The position numbers were made by a program, and so were the translations under genes. 64,000 nt of DNA from an uncultured Bacteroidia bacterium (GTDB taxonomy: Bacteria > Bacteroidota > Bacteroidia > Bacteroidales > UBA932), in NCBI GenBank assembly GCA_902785825.1, contig CACZZZ010000017.1:62001-126000 (forward strand). Reading direction: 5' to 3'. This document shows positions 17,460-26,110 of this stretch, piece by piece (position 1 is the first letter of the stretch; each line of letters starts with the position of its first letter). The notes beneath the pieces are model-generated. The model was not told where the DNA came from. It did not search any database and was given only the letters and a program-made list of their open reading frames with translations.

Positions 17460-18622
17460 TGAGAATCAAGCATTTCCTCTTCTTGGCCGCTTTGCTGGCC
17501 TTTCTTCCGACAGGTTCCTCTCTAGCACAGAACCGAGGTAGTCTGCCGGAGAGGCTCGTGAGGAAAGTGTACAAGAGCATCACGACCCTTAATCCACAGC
17601 TTGACACCTCGTACATCAGCAAGTCTCCATTGCCATGGTCATTCAGGATTGACAACACCTTGGTCACGACCGGAGCCAATTTGAATAGTGATATCAACGT
17701 CACTGAATATCAGCCAGGCGATCACTCTCTCCAGAATGGCACGAACGTGCGGGCGTCCTTTGACACCCGTCTTCAACGGCATCTCCACAAGAAGCTCGGA
17801 CTGTCTGTAGGTTACGGGAGCCTGAGCGTTTCCGGCGGTCTGGAGCTGGGAGCCAAGAATCCCGGAAAGAACTCGTTTATCTCCTTCTCTTATAGGAGGC
17901 CGACTTTCGGGGCGACGGTCCGGTTCATCCGTCTCCAGGAATATCTTGACGGGTCGCTCTCCGTCGAAGGGGTGGCGCCCGTGACATTCACCTCGGATTT
18001 TCCTGGGACCATGCGGACCATGACGGGGGATGTGTATTACCTTTTCAATGGCCGGAGATTCGACTATAACGCCACCCAGGGCTGTAATGTGGACCAGATT
18101 CGTTCAGCCGGATCATTCATGACCTTGGCCAAATACCTCCAAGGGGATCTGTTGATGGACAAGAGAGACAAATTCATGCTGACCGTGACTGAAGGACTTT
18201 TCAGTTACACGACCCAGCAGGTTTCTCTCGGGATAGGTTATTCGTACAACTTTGTGCCCTACCATCGGGATTCCGATGACAGGAGAAACTGGATAGGCTA
18301 TAGGAATCTCACTTTCAACCTGACAGCCATCCCGATGGCTTCTGTGTATAACCACATGTACTCGCTCGAGGAACTGGGAGACGGGCAGGTCCGAAAGACC
18401 AGGTTGGACGGAACAATAGTCCCGACCGTCACATTCCGTTCGGGTCTGAGTTTTTCCTGGAACAGGTTCGGCTTGGTGGGAACCGTCGTCTATAACCGTT
18501 TCGGCTTCGACGGAATGAGAACCACCATCTGGCGGGACAACAATAAGCTCAAGAACGAGTTCAAGACAGACTGCGACTTCGACGACCTCACCGCCAAGAT
18601 CAGCCTCGTCGTGCGATTATAG
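17459..18622 (+). CDS. Outer-membrane beta-barrel-like protein (DUF4421-type)
   Basis: About 387 residues. Start GTG at 17459 overlaps the previous stop by one base (TAGTG), suggesting translational coupling; a TTG at 17447 is the alternative. After a signal peptide (FLFLAALLAFLPTGSSLAQ) the protein is a series of alternating amphipathic beta strands: LGLSVGYGSLSVSGGLELG, SFISFSYRRPTFGATVRF, VSLGIGYSYNFVP, ending in ISLVVRL. The pattern and DTSYI opening resemble the Bacteroidota DUF4421 family, whose function is unknown. Its coupling to two periplasmic phosphodiesterases suggests a role at the outer membrane in phospholipid or glycerophosphodiester turnover, which is only an inference. Confidence 0.7.
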   Translation: MRIKHFLFLAALLAFLPTGSSLAQNRGSLPERLVRKVYKSITTLNPQLDTSYISKSPLPWSFRIDNTLVTTGANLNSDINVTEYQPGDHSLQNGTNVRASFDTRLQRHLHKKLGLSVGYGSLSVSGGLELGAKNPGKNSFISFSYRRPTFGATVRFIRLQEYLDGSLSVEGVAPVTFTSDFPGTMRTMTGDVYYLFNGRRFDYNATQGCNVDQIRSAGSFMTLAKYLQGDLLMDKRDKFMLTVTEGLFSYTTQQVSLGIGYSYNFVPYHRDSDDRRNWIGYRNLTFNLTAIPMASVYNHMYSLEELGDGQVRKTRLDGTIVPTVTFRSGLSFSWNRFGLVGTVVYNRFGFDGMRTTIWRDNNKLKNEFKTDCDFDDLTAKISLVVRL

Positions 18623-18687
18623 GTAGAGGAACTTCTTCCGGTTGGTGAGCGGAGTCGAACCACCGGCTAAAGTCCACCGCGAGGCCG

Positions 18688-20001
18688 CTAAAGGATGACC
18701 GGGAGCTTCCAGGGGTCGCGGTAGGGCTTGCAGAGGTAGGAATCCGCCTCGGCGTCGTGGAAGGTCTTGCCGTCCCAGCTGAGCTTCTTGCCGGTGCGGT
18801 AGGCTATATTCCCGAGATGGGCGAACTTGGCGATGTGGGCTCCGATCTGGATGCTGGCATTGCAGTTGGGATTCCGGCTCTTGATGCACTCCAGATGGTT
18901 CTTCACGTGGAGGCTAAGACCGCCATCGCCATATTGCTTATGTAGAGGAACCGCCTCCATGCGAGCCACATTGTTGACTTTCTCGGGGATCACCTCCCAG
19001 CCTCGGCGGTCAACGACAAGCGTTCCGTTCTCACCCACGAATCCGAGACCGTGATTACGACCGTAGGCGCCGTCGTCGATGCCGATGGCGTGGTCCCACA
19101 TGACCGTGAAGTCCGGGAAGGTGTAGATTGTCTGCAAGGTGTCGGGGGTCTCGCAAGCGTCATCCGGATAACCGAACTTGCCTCCAGAGGCCATGATGCT
19201 GTCCGGGGCGGTGACATTCATGCCATATAAAGCGTAATCCAGAAGATGGACTCCCCAGTCGGTCATCAGGCCGCCGGCATAGTCCCAGAACCACCTGAAA
19301 GTGAAGTGGAAACGATTCGGGTTGAATGGACGCAAGGGAGCCGGTCCAAGCCACATGTCATAGTCAACCCCGTCGGGAACGGGCTGATCCGGCTGCACTG
19401 GGATGGAGGGACACCAGCCCTGATAGGAGAAGACACGGACGGTGCGGATCTTGCCGAGCTTGCCGCTATGGACAAAGGCCATGGCATCCTGCCAGTGGGG
19501 ATCGCTGCGCTGCCACTGGCCCACCTGCACGATCCTGTTGTACTTCTCGGCGGCCCTGACCATGATGTTGCACTCCTCGATGCTGTTGCCCAATGGTTTC
19601 TCGCAATATACGTCCTTCCCGGCCTCGCAGGCAGCCACCAGCTGGAGGCAATGCCAGTGATCTGGAGTGCCGATTATGACCACATCTATGTCTTTGTTGT
19701 CGATGAGTTTCCGCCAATCCTTGTAGAGATGCTTGACCTTCTTGCCCTGGATCTTCTCCACGTCGGCGGCACGTTGCTCGAGAATCCCATTATCAACATC
19801 GCAAAGCGCTATGCAATCCACGTCCGGATTGCCGAGGAATGCGTTCAGGTCGCCGAACCCCTGGCTCCGGCAGCCGATCAGGCCGACGTGGATCTTGTCA
19901 TTCGCTCCCACAGGTTTGGCCGCCATGCGGACCATAAGGGGACTCATGGTAAGCCCGGCGCCAAGGACGGCGCTCTTCTCCAGAAACTCTCTCCGTGTCA
20001 T
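18688..20001 (-). CDS. Tat-exported Gfo/Idh/MocA oxidoreductase
   Basis: A 437-residue NAD(P)-dependent sugar oxidoreductase with a twin-arginine signal (TRREFLEKSAVLGAG), so it folds with its cofactor before export. The Rossmann fold begins at KIHVGLIGCRSQG, continues with CIALCDVD, and carries the family EKPLG motif (VYCEKPLGNSIEE). The C-terminal domain includes WFWDYAGGLMTDWGVHLLD with the catalytic-region His. Exported members oxidise or rearrange sugars and glycosides, some at C3. It stands alone between convergent and divergent neighbours and has its own promoter, back-to-back with that of the GH43-like gene. Confidence 0.92.
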   Translation of the reverse strand: MTRREFLEKSAVLGAGLTMSPLMVRMAAKPVGANDKIHVGLIGCRSQGFGDLNAFLGNPDVDCIALCDVDNGILEQRAADVEKIQGKKVKHLYKDWRKLIDNKDIDVVIIGTPDHWHCLQLVAACEAGKDVYCEKPLGNSIEECNIMVRAAEKYNRIVQVGQWQRSDPHWQDAMAFVHSGKLGKIRTVRVFSYQGWCPSIPVQPDQPVPDGVDYDMWLGPAPLRPFNPNRFHFTFRWFWDYAGGLMTDWGVHLLDYALYGMNVTAPDSIMASGGKFGYPDDACETPDTLQTIYTFPDFTVMWDHAIGIDDGAYGRNHGLGFVGENGTLVVDRRGWEVIPEKVNNVARMEAVPLHKQYGDGGLSLHVKNHLECIKSRNPNCNASIQIGAHIAKFAHLGNIAYRTGKKLSWDGKTFHDAEADSYLCKPYRDPWKLPVIL

Positions 20002-20043
20002 GATATGATGTTTTATTGGTTATTGGCTAAAGGTCATCAAAAC

Positions 20044-20051
20044 CAAAGATA
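20044..20051 (-). promoter_or_regulatory. -7 box for the Gfo/Idh/MocA gene
   Basis: The minus strand reads TATCTTTG, an exact TAnnTTTG, 42 nt before the start codon. Its partner at 20065-20072 points the other way. Confidence 0.55.
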
Positions 20052-20064
20052 ACGATTTATTTCT

Positions 20065-20072
20065 TATATTTG
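20065..20072 (+). promoter_or_regulatory. -7 box for the GH43-like gene
   Basis: TATATTTG is an exact TAnnTTTG, 16 nt before the ATG at 20089. The -33 region is not well conserved. Confidence 0.55.
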
Positions 20073-20088
20073 AATAATCGATTGGTAT

Positions 20089-21096
20089 ATGAAAAAGATT
20101 TGTTTCGCTTTTATCGCTGTTCTCGCCCTGTTCGTTTCTTGCAAAGGGCGTAAAGCGGCCGCCGAGCCTGAATGGGAGGCGAGTATCCCTACGGACAGCA
20201 TCTATTGCAGGGATCCGTTCATCGTGGCTGATTCCCAGACTAAGACGTATTATCTTTTCCGTTCTTCCACTACAGCGGAAGGGCTTGGAGGTGTTGAGGT
20301 GTTTAAAAGCAAGGACCTGGCTTTATGGTCTGAGCCGGAGCGTGTTTTCACGGTCCCGGAGGACAATTTCATCACGGGCTCTGTCTGGGCTCCGGAAGTC
20401 CATCATTATAAGGATGCGTGGTATATTTTCGCCACGTTGAACACCGACCGTAAGTGGGCTGAGAGCGTCCCAGGGTGGCCGGCCTTCACTTATCGAGGAA
20501 CGCAGATATTCCGCTCAGAGACCCTCCAGGGGCCTTTCCAGCCTCTTGGAAAAGATCTGACGACCCCCAAGGATTGGATGTCGCTGGACGGAACGCTATG
20601 GGTCGAGGACGGTGTCCCGTACATGATTTTCTGCCATGAGTGGGTCCAGGCCATAGACGGCACTTTTGAGCTCATGCCCCTGAAGGAGGATCTCTCCGGA
20701 GCGGCCGGGGAGCCGGTGACCATATTCACCGCATCCCAGGCCCCCTGGATCAGTCCCGTCAGTTATTGGACCGGGGAGGACGGAACTAAGACTCCGGCTT
20801 ACGTCTCCGACGGCAATTTCGTGTATAAGACCAAAGACGGGGAATTGCTGATCCTGTGGTCCTCATTTAAGGATGGAAAGTATTGCGTGGCGATTTCCAG
20901 GTCCGCTTCAGGCAAGATCGCCGGGCCTTGGACTTGCGATCCCGAGCCCATCTTCGCTGAAGATGGCGGGCATCCTATGATATTCAAGGACTTTGATGGA
21001 AACTTGAAACTGGTCTTCCATCAGCCTAATTCGGGTCATAGTCATCCGGTCATCCTCGATCTCGAAGACACCGGTCGCACAGTCGAGATCAATTGA
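20089..21096 (+). CDS. GH43-like five-bladed beta-propeller glycosidase, lipoprotein
   Basis: A 335-residue lipoprotein (Cys18, FVSC). Clan GH-F marks are present: CRDPFIVAD with the putative general base Asp42, VWAPEVHHYKDAWYIFAT (blade 2 signature), a WMSLDGTLWVEDG segment with the pKa-modulating Asp, and MIFCHEWVQ with the candidate acid Glu. The C-terminal GGHPMIFKDFDGNLKLVFH is also typical of GH43. The family cleaves arabinose, xylose or galactose linkages; specificity is not readable. It ends by overlapping the GH16 gene tail-to-tail by 8 bp, so the two genes are convergent. Confidence 0.85.
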   Translation: MKKICFAFIAVLALFVSCKGRKAAAEPEWEASIPTDSIYCRDPFIVADSQTKTYYLFRSSTTAEGLGGVEVFKSKDLALWSEPERVFTVPEDNFITGSVWAPEVHHYKDAWYIFATLNTDRKWAESVPGWPAFTYRGTQIFRSETLQGPFQPLGKDLTTPKDWMSLDGTLWVEDGVPYMIFCHEWVQAIDGTFELMPLKEDLSGAAGEPVTIFTASQAPWISPVSYWTGEDGTKTPAYVSDGNFVYKTKDGELLILWSSFKDGKYCVAISRSASGKIAGPWTCDPEPIFAEDGGHPMIFKDFDGNLKLVFHQPNSGHSHPVILDLEDTGRTVEIN

Positions 21097-22012
21097 AAGG
21101 GGTGTAGGACATCCAGTCTGTCTCAAGCTCGTAAGGATAAAGAGGCTTTTCCGTGGAAGCTGGATTGGTCTCCACCGGCCAGTTGTTGGTGTGCCAGAAG
21201 TTGAGGCGATACCTTGTCTTCAGGCAGGGGATCCCATCCTTTGATGGATGCTCGGGGAACAGCTCTTTCCCGCCTTCATAGTCCCACAGAATCACTTTCT
21301 TGCCGGTTTCCGGGTGGATTATCCACCAGACAAGGCGGTCCGGGTACCAGTCCCAACCATAGGTGTAGAACTGGCTTGAGGCGTCGTAGCCCTCGATCGC
21401 CTCAATTGTCTCAGGAAGGTTCTGGCGACCGTCCAGGGGAGTGTTAGGGATACGCTTCCCCTCTGGGCCACGGGTCTCGCTTCGCCAGGAATTGTCCAGA
21501 ATCTCTCCGGTGGCCAGGTTTATCGTGCGTCCGACCCGGTTGAGAGTCCCTCTCTTTCCGGTCCAGGTGCCGATGTAGATGATCCGGGGGTCGGCCAGAA
21601 GCCATTCTATATCAATCTCACTTAGGCCAAGCTGCTGGTCCACGTTGTAAGTGAAATATCCCACGACAGCGCCTATGTTCGGCTGGGCGTCCCTGGCATT
21701 AGGCACTTTGATCCTGGCGGAATAACTGCCGTAGAAGGTGTAGTCCTTAGATATGATTTCCGGTCCCTTGCCTGCTCCGGCCGGGTCCGACGGATCTATC
21801 CGGTAGAGCATTATGTCGGTGCCTTTCTCGGAAAAGGACTGTATGCCGGAAAAGTAGCGGGAGTCATACCCGGACGGACGGTAGTTGTAGTCGAAGTATT
21901 CCGAGGTCTCTTTCGAGAAATCCTCTTTGAAGGCGCCATGGAACTTGATGTCTTGGGCGAAGGCCTGTCCCGCGATAAGCAAGAACAAGACGGCAAGGCG
22001 GATAATTCTCAT
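21089..22012 (-). CDS. Glycoside hydrolase family 16 enzyme
   Basis: A 307-residue secreted protein (signal MRIIRLAVLFLLIAGQAFAQ). The jelly-roll active-site strand is clear: LGLSEIDIEWLLADP matches the GH16 E-[IL]-D-[IL]-x-E motif with nucleophile and acid/base glutamates. YTYGWDWYPDRLVWWI corresponds to the usual 'H-x-Y-x-x-x-W' strand, with Tyr-Gly in place of the His. GH16 enzymes cut beta-1,3/1,4-glucans or galactans. FTYNVDQQ and a long loop before the catalytic strand may set specificity. The next gene on the same strand lies 18 nt upstream, so they may be cotranscribed. Confidence 0.87.
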   Translation of the reverse strand: MRIIRLAVLFLLIAGQAFAQDIKFHGAFKEDFSKETSEYFDYNYRPSGYDSRYFSGIQSFSEKGTDIMLYRIDPSDPAGAGKGPEIISKDYTFYGSYSARIKVPNARDAQPNIGAVVGYFTYNVDQQLGLSEIDIEWLLADPRIIYIGTWTGKRGTLNRVGRTINLATGEILDNSWRSETRGPEGKRIPNTPLDGRQNLPETIEAIEGYDASSQFYTYGWDWYPDRLVWWIIHPETGKKVILWDYEGGKELFPEHPSKDGIPCLKTRYRLNFWHTNNWPVETNPASTEKPLYPYELETDWMSYTPFN

Positions 22013-22030
22013 ATTGCTGAAGGCTATAGG

Positions 22031-22780
22031 CTAAAGGTCGTCTATGGGATTCCTCACGATGCTTCCTGAGGAGGCGGAATTGGCCAGGTTCGAATATTTC
22101 AGGATCACATGCCAGGAACTCTGGTTCTTCACGTCAGCGTCCAGGGTGATGGTCCCGTTGGGGAGGTTGTAGATCGCGAGGTTGTTGTTCTTTGAGGTGA
22201 CAGGCTCGATGCCATATTTCTGGGTCAGAGAGGCTTGGAGCGAGTCATAGGACTTCTCCAGGGAGTCCCAGTCGGAGATCACCGGGAAATCGACCCGGAC
22301 TTCCTGGACGGGATTGTTTCCTGAAGGGGTCACCTTGCAGCCGCTGTAGCCGGCGAAATCCCCGGTGTAAGTCCCGCCACCCGTATTCCTGAATCCGGCT
22401 TTCACGAGTTCGGAGCCGAAAGCGGAGAGAGAGCCTTTCATCGGAATACCCTTAAAGGTCAAAGGAGATGAGGCGGTGGCAGGGGTCGTGGTAGTGGTAG
22501 TGGGTAAGGTGGTGGAAGTCGTTGATTCATCTTCGTTTCCGATACCCAGCTGCCGCTCAAGATCCTTGATGTCCTGAGGGACGTCTTTGTCTGAGGTCGT
22601 TTTCTTTTCGGTTTGCTTTTTCGGGGAGAACCAGCCGCCGTCAGTCTCTTCAGTCGTCTCCGTTTGAGTCCCGCCGAGACCTCCAGGGAGCTGGATCACA
22701 TTGCCATAATGGTCAGTGCAGTACTTCACGGCAAGATAAGCTACCGCAAGAACCACGATAAGTCCGATAAGCTTTCTCAT
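22031..22780 (-). CDS. Membrane-anchored hypothetical protein with Thr-rich linker
   Basis: About 249 residues from the ATG at 22780 (a TTG two codons upstream is possible). It has one N-terminal transmembrane segment (LIGLIVVLAVAYLAVKY), a low-complexity stretch rich in Thr, Lys and Glu up to about residue 110 (TTSTTLPTTTTTTPATA), and a C-terminal globular domain of about 135 residues that opens with LTFKGIPMKGSLSAFGSELV. The last part resembles periplasmic domains seen in uncharacterised Bacteroidota proteins. I cannot assign a function. It is upstream of the GH16 gene on the same strand. Confidence 0.65.
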   Translation of the reverse strand: MRKLIGLIVVLAVAYLAVKYCTDHYGNVIQLPGGLGGTQTETTEETDGGWFSPKKQTEKKTTSDKDVPQDIKDLERQLGIGNEDESTTSTTLPTTTTTTPATASSPLTFKGIPMKGSLSAFGSELVKAGFRNTGGGTYTGDFAGYSGCKVTPSGNNPVQEVRVDFPVISDWDSLEKSYDSLQASLTQKYGIEPVTSKNNNLAIYNLPNGTITLDADVKNQSSWHVILKYSNLANSASSGSIVRNPIDDL

Positions 22781-22891
22781 CGTCAATCAATTGTCTGTTT
22801 ATCACAAATATGAAAATATGCAATTTTTCTGCTTATGAGATGCAATATTTTGTTTTTTGAGGATTTAGTAGATAGAAAAATGCAAGTTAAT

Positions 22892-23413
22892 ATGAATAGA
22901 GTACTTTTCCGGGTTATTGTTCTTGCCGGGTTGCTTTTAGCGACAGGATGTGAGAAATGGAGTGAAAAAGAAGATTGGATTGTTGATTGGGCTCCAGTCG
23001 AGATTTACATTACCGCTACTGATGATGATGGAAACTCCATTATTTCCCCAGACATGCCAGGCATGACACTTACTTTCAAAGGAGAGACATACACGGTAAA
23101 AGATTGGAAAGAGCTTTCCGTCATACAAACCAGGGCATATCTTGCCGTTTTACATGGTTTGTTTGCGCAACCCTATAATGAAAGCGATGGGAAAGAATCA
23201 TATCGCCTTTATTTTGGCGAAATAGATGGTGCCAAGGACATGGATGAGGACATTGTCCTCAAATGGCCGGATGGTTCGTCTGACACGATCCATTATCACT
23301 GTTCTGATCATTATAATAAAGGCCGTGGGGGATTCGGATGTGATCGAAGTTGGAAGCTTAATGGGGACAGTCATAAAGGTAGCATATTTAAATTCACGGG
23401 CAAAAGCTTTTGA
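22892..23413 (+). CDS. Small lipoprotein of unknown function, AT-rich
   Basis: About 173 residues from the ATG at 22892, which begins a lipoprotein signal ending in Cys20 (LLLATGC); an earlier in-frame ATG at 22835 would put 19 polar residues before it. The mature part has acidic beta strands (VEIYITATDDDGNS, MTLTFKGETYTVKDW) and Asp/Gly-rich loops near the C-terminus (HYHCSDHYNKGRGGFGC). No family recognised. Codon use and base composition are clearly more AT-rich than the flanking genes, which together with the broken genes that follow suggests horizontally acquired DNA. Confidence 0.65.
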   Translation: MNRVLFRVIVLAGLLLATGCEKWSEKEDWIVDWAPVEIYITATDDDGNSIISPDMPGMTLTFKGETYTVKDWKELSVIQTRAYLAVLHGLFAQPYNESDGKESYRLYFGEIDGAKDMDEDIVLKWPDGSSDTIHYHCSDHYNKGRGGFGCDRSWKLNGDSHKGSIFKFTGKSF

Positions 23414-23444
23414 TAATCATAATTAACCACTCGTGTTTCCTTGG

Positions 23445-23647
23445 ATAAGCATGAGTCGTAACACGCATGAAGCTGGTCTTTCAGAAGGTTTTTTTCGGTT
23501 GCGGTCGTATGGAGAGAGTCCCGTGTGCCAGAACAGGAAACGGTCTTTGAACTGCTCTTTTACGAGATAGGTCTTCCCGACCCGGCATCGTCCATGCACG
23601 GCGATTAATTCTGAGTGCTTTCTTTCAAAGCATTTTTCCAGTTCAAG
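23445..23647 (-). pseudogene. Remnant of an AAA-type ATP-binding protein (DUF234/archaeal-ATPase-like)
   Basis: On the minus strand the translation contains ELIAVHGRCRVGKTYLVKEQ, the start of the family of small AAA ATPases whose P-loop reads GRRRVGKT. It continues through FLFWHTGLSP, then changes frame before LLKDQLHACYDS, which matches the next family segment. There is no start codon upstream and the last two thirds of the protein are absent. This is a decayed fragment of an element that usually moves horizontally. Confidence 0.65.
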
Positions 23648-23785
23648 TCACCTTCTAAGCAGCGATGCCCAGCTTTTCTTGCCACTGCGCAAGGTTATGC
23701 CCCCATACCAGTAGCCGGGTTGCTTGCCTGACAGTTTTGCCTGCCTGAGGGCCTCTTCGGGATCTCTGAAATAATACGTCGTCAT
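23648..23785 (-). CDS. Possible 45-residue small protein
   Basis: An ATG-initiated frame (MTTYYFRDPEEALRQAKLSG then KQPGYWYGG) directly upstream of the AAA remnant. The amino-acid make-up looks protein-like, but the frame lies in decayed sequence and no family is recognised. It could equally be a fragment of a longer lost gene. Confidence 0.3.
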   Translation of the reverse strand: MTTYYFRDPEEALRQAKLSGKQPGYWYGGITLRSGKKSWASLLRR

Positions 23786-23839
23786 TCTGCGAAGCTACGG
23801 AACCGCTTTGCCACCTTTTGTCAAAACATGCCTCGTTTA

Positions 23840-23865
23840 TGTCATTGAGCGCCAGCGAAGAATCT
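23840..23865. repeat. Degenerate copy of the dispersed REP-like repeat
   Basis: TGTCATTGAGCGCCAGCGAA followed by GAATCT matches the TGTCATTCTGAGCGAAGCGAAGAATCT-type repeat with small insertions and deletions. It lies in the island beside tRNA-Gly. Confidence 0.5.
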
Positions 23866-24277
23866 ACAAAACAGAAGCAGGCCGAAGTGTCTTTCAGCCC
23901 CCTGTGGGCCACATCCTCCCGCGAACCCCCGTCTCAAAACCGGGGCCTCCGCAACCGAATCACCCATATAACGCCATGGGGGGCATTTTGCCCTGCCCTT
24001 GGTTTGCAAAACAGCATCGCATTATCCATTCCAAAGACTGCGGCTCTTAACTCAGGTATCATCAGCCGAGGTTGTCCGCCCATTGCGTTCCGCCAAACAG
24101 GCGCACAGCAATATGTTCTCCGGGTCTTCCCTAGACATATCCTTGTGCGCCGATGCCTCAGATGGGGTCTTGGCGCACAGTCGTATTGAAAGAAGCAAAT
24201 CCAAACGGGTATTACCGTGCGCATGTTTGGCGATTATATGGCACTACCGCTCACACCTTTGCTTTTGATCAATGCGA
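23866..24277. other. Gene-free stretch of the decayed island
   Basis: No frame here has a recognisable protein or a plausible start. The only structure seen is an inverted repeat, GGCGCACAGCAATATG (24100-24115) against CATATCCTTGTGCGCC (24136-24151), 13 of 16 positions pairing around a 20-nt loop. A third GGCGCACAG occurs at 24172-24180. These may be remnants of an element end; no transposase is present. Confidence 0.45.
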
Positions 24278-24330
24278 AACGACAGCCATGAAGGCTGCCG
24301 TTCTCATTGTGAGCGGAAAACGAGACTCGA
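24278..24330 (-). repeat. Duplicate of the tRNA-Gly 3' end and its terminator
   Basis: This 53-nt block aligns with 24452-24504, offset 174 nt. Twenty bases are identical (24311-24330 and 24485-24504), covering the tRNA acceptor 3' strand and part of the T arm. The preceding hairpin (24278-24302, stem AACG-CAGCC/GGCTG-CGTT) differs in sequence from its partner but keeps pairing. It is either the end of a lost tandem tRNA or the distal attachment repeat of an integrated element. Confidence 0.6.
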
Positions 24331-24449
24331 GCCCGAGGCTGCGCCTCGGACTGCCTCGCGCCTTTCACGTTACCCCCGCCTTCCTGACGGAAGGCTGCCC
24401 CTCGGGGGCCTCGGGGTCGCTCGGCCGGGCCGTCGTCACCTTTTAAGCC

Positions 24450-24477
24450 AAAACGACGGCCACAAGGACCGTCGTTT
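24450..24477 (-). terminator. Terminator of tRNA-Gly
   Basis: AAACGACGG / CCGTCGTTT form a 9-bp stem 9 nt beyond the tRNA 3' end, followed on the minus strand by a short T run (GTTTTGG). Confidence 0.7.
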
Positions 24478-24485
24478 GTCTTAAG

Positions 24486-24558
<73 letters not shown>

Positions 24559-24584
24559 ATACCCGCTTTGGTGTCTCGGGATTG

Positions 24585-24615
24585 CAAAGGTACAACATTT
24601 TTGCTTTCGCGCAAA
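24585..24615 (-). promoter_or_regulatory. Promoter of tRNA-Gly
   Basis: On the minus strand TTTG (24612-24615), exactly 19 nt, then TACCTTTG (24585-24592). This is a full match to the Bacteroidota -33/-7 consensus, 26 nt upstream of the tRNA. Confidence 0.85.
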
Positions 24616-24626
24616 TTTTTTTTGAG

Positions 24627-24634
24627 TATATTTG
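24627..24634 (+). promoter_or_regulatory. -7 box for the sialate O-acetylesterase operon
   Basis: TATATTTG is an exact TAnnTTTG, 23 nt before the ATG at 24658. TTTG at 24600-24603 is a possible -33 element, with a slightly long spacer. Confidence 0.55.
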
Positions 24635-24657
24635 TTTTTAACCGAATCTTGGAAGAT

Positions 24658-26097
24658 ATGAAAAGAGTATTATCAATCATTGCCATTGCCCTGTTGGGGA
24701 CTTCTGGCTTGTGGGCCAAAGTGACCCTCCCGTCCTTCTTCAGCGACAACATGGTTCTTCAGCGCGAGACAGAAGCCGCCATTTGGGGGTGGACTGACAA
24801 GAAGAACGACATCACCATCACGACCACCTGGACAGGAGTCAAGTTCACCGCCAAGCCGGACGAGAACGGCAAGTGGATGACAAGGATTCCGACCCCTCAG
24901 GCCGGAGGACCTTACAAGATATTCATTTCTGATGGTGAGAAGTCGGAAAGAGTTGAGCTTCAGAATGTCATGATAGGCGAGGTGTGGTTCTGCTCGGGCC
25001 AGTCCAACATGGAAATGTCTGTGGGCGGATATGGCGGACAACCCGCTGCCGGCGCCGCCGATATCATCCTCGGTGCCAAGGCCTCGACCCCGATCCGCAT
25101 GTGCACGATCAAAAGGACCGCGTCTTTGAAGCCTCTTCAGGAATGCGAGGGATCTTGGCAAGAGAATGAGCCAGAGGCTGTCTCGAACACGAGCGCCACG
25201 GCATATTTCTTCGCGAGGAAACTCCAGGAGATGCTGGACGTCCCGGTCGGGATCCTCGTCTCTTGCTGGGGCGGTTCCACGATCGAGACTTGGATCAACA
25301 GGGAGACTCTCTCGGCCAAGTTCGGGAACGAGTTCGACCTGTCTTTCCTCGATGGGGACAAGATTGTCGGAACCCAGTTCCAGACTCCTTGCACCCTCTT
25401 CAACGGGCAGGTCGCCCCTCTCGTGCCTTTCACATTCAAAGGCATGATCTGGTACCAGGGAGAGGCCAACCGCGGCAGGGCTGAGCAATATATTCGTCTG
25501 CAAAAGGAATATGTGGCGATGATGAGGGATATTTTCGAGGTCCCTGACGCCCCCTTCTATTTCGTGCAGATCGCCCCTTACCCTTATGGCGATCCGGTAG
25601 GGTGGACATCGGGCTATTTCACTGAAGCTCAGCAGAAATCCCTGGATGTGATCCCTCACAGCGGCATGGCCGCCACATTGGACATCGGGGAATATGGCAC
25701 CATCCACCCCTGCAAGAAGCAGGAGGTTGGCAACCGCCTGGCGTATCAGGCCCTTGTCAAGGACTATGGTTTCAAAGGTATCGACCCTGATGCTCCGTCC
25801 TACGAGAGCGCCGTGTTCGAGAATGGGGAGGCCATCATCACCATGAAGGTTGACCGCCGGGGGCTTTCTCCGGGAGGAGTCAACCTCGAAGGATTCGAGA
25901 TCGCGGGAGCCGACAAGGTCTTCCACCCTGCCCAGGCCCATGTCCAGCTCTGGAACAACAAGGTTGTCGTCAGCAGTCCGGACGTTCCGGAACCGGTGGC
26001 CGTACGTTATTGCTTCAGGAATTGGGGAGTCGGAACTTTGTTCAATAACTACGGCATCCCCGCAGGTCCGTTCAGGACAGATGATTGGAATCTTTAA
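24658..26097 (+). CDS. Sialate O-acetylesterase-like SGNH hydrolase
   Basis: About 479 residues from the ATG at 24658, which begins the signal peptide MKRVLSIIAIALLGTSGLWA; an upstream in-frame ATG falls in the tRNA. The N-terminal 90 residues are the beta domain of this family (SDNMVLQRETEAAIWGW). The catalytic block I is VWFCSGQSNMEMS with Ser in GQSN, followed by SCWGGSTIETW and MIWYQGEANRGR (blocks II-III). The usual C-terminal DxxH is seen as a weak TIHPCKKQEVG. Family members remove acetyl groups from sialic acids or from plant polysaccharides. It is followed after 13 nt by the LolA-like gene. Confidence 0.88.
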   Translation: MKRVLSIIAIALLGTSGLWAKVTLPSFFSDNMVLQRETEAAIWGWTDKKNDITITTTWTGVKFTAKPDENGKWMTRIPTPQAGGPYKIFISDGEKSERVELQNVMIGEVWFCSGQSNMEMSVGGYGGQPAAGAADIILGAKASTPIRMCTIKRTASLKPLQECEGSWQENEPEAVSNTSATAYFFARKLQEMLDVPVGILVSCWGGSTIETWINRETLSAKFGNEFDLSFLDGDKIVGTQFQTPCTLFNGQVAPLVPFTFKGMIWYQGEANRGRAEQYIRLQKEYVAMMRDIFEVPDAPFYFVQIAPYPYGDPVGWTSGYFTEAQQKSLDVIPHSGMAATLDIGEYGTIHPCKKQEVGNRLAYQALVKDYGFKGIDPDAPSYESAVFENGEAIITMKVDRRGLSPGGVNLEGFEIAGADKVFHPAQAHVQLWNNKVVVSSPDVPEPVAVRYCFRNWGVGTLFNNYGIPAGPFRTDDWNL

Positions 26098-26110
26098 TAT
26101 TCAGAAATAG

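Noticed and set aside
18641..18675. tRNA-like T-arm (minus strand GGTTCGACTCC) after the Gfo/Idh/MocA gene
   Set aside because: A T loop and a weak stem can be drawn, but no D arm, anticodon arm or acceptor stem is present upstream, and that space is coding sequence. Treated as chance or an old fragment.
23655..23912. An 85-codon minus-strand frame over the small island ORF
   Set aside because: It runs through the degenerate REP copy and has no recognisable features; the ATG-started frame in another phase is slightly more protein-like.
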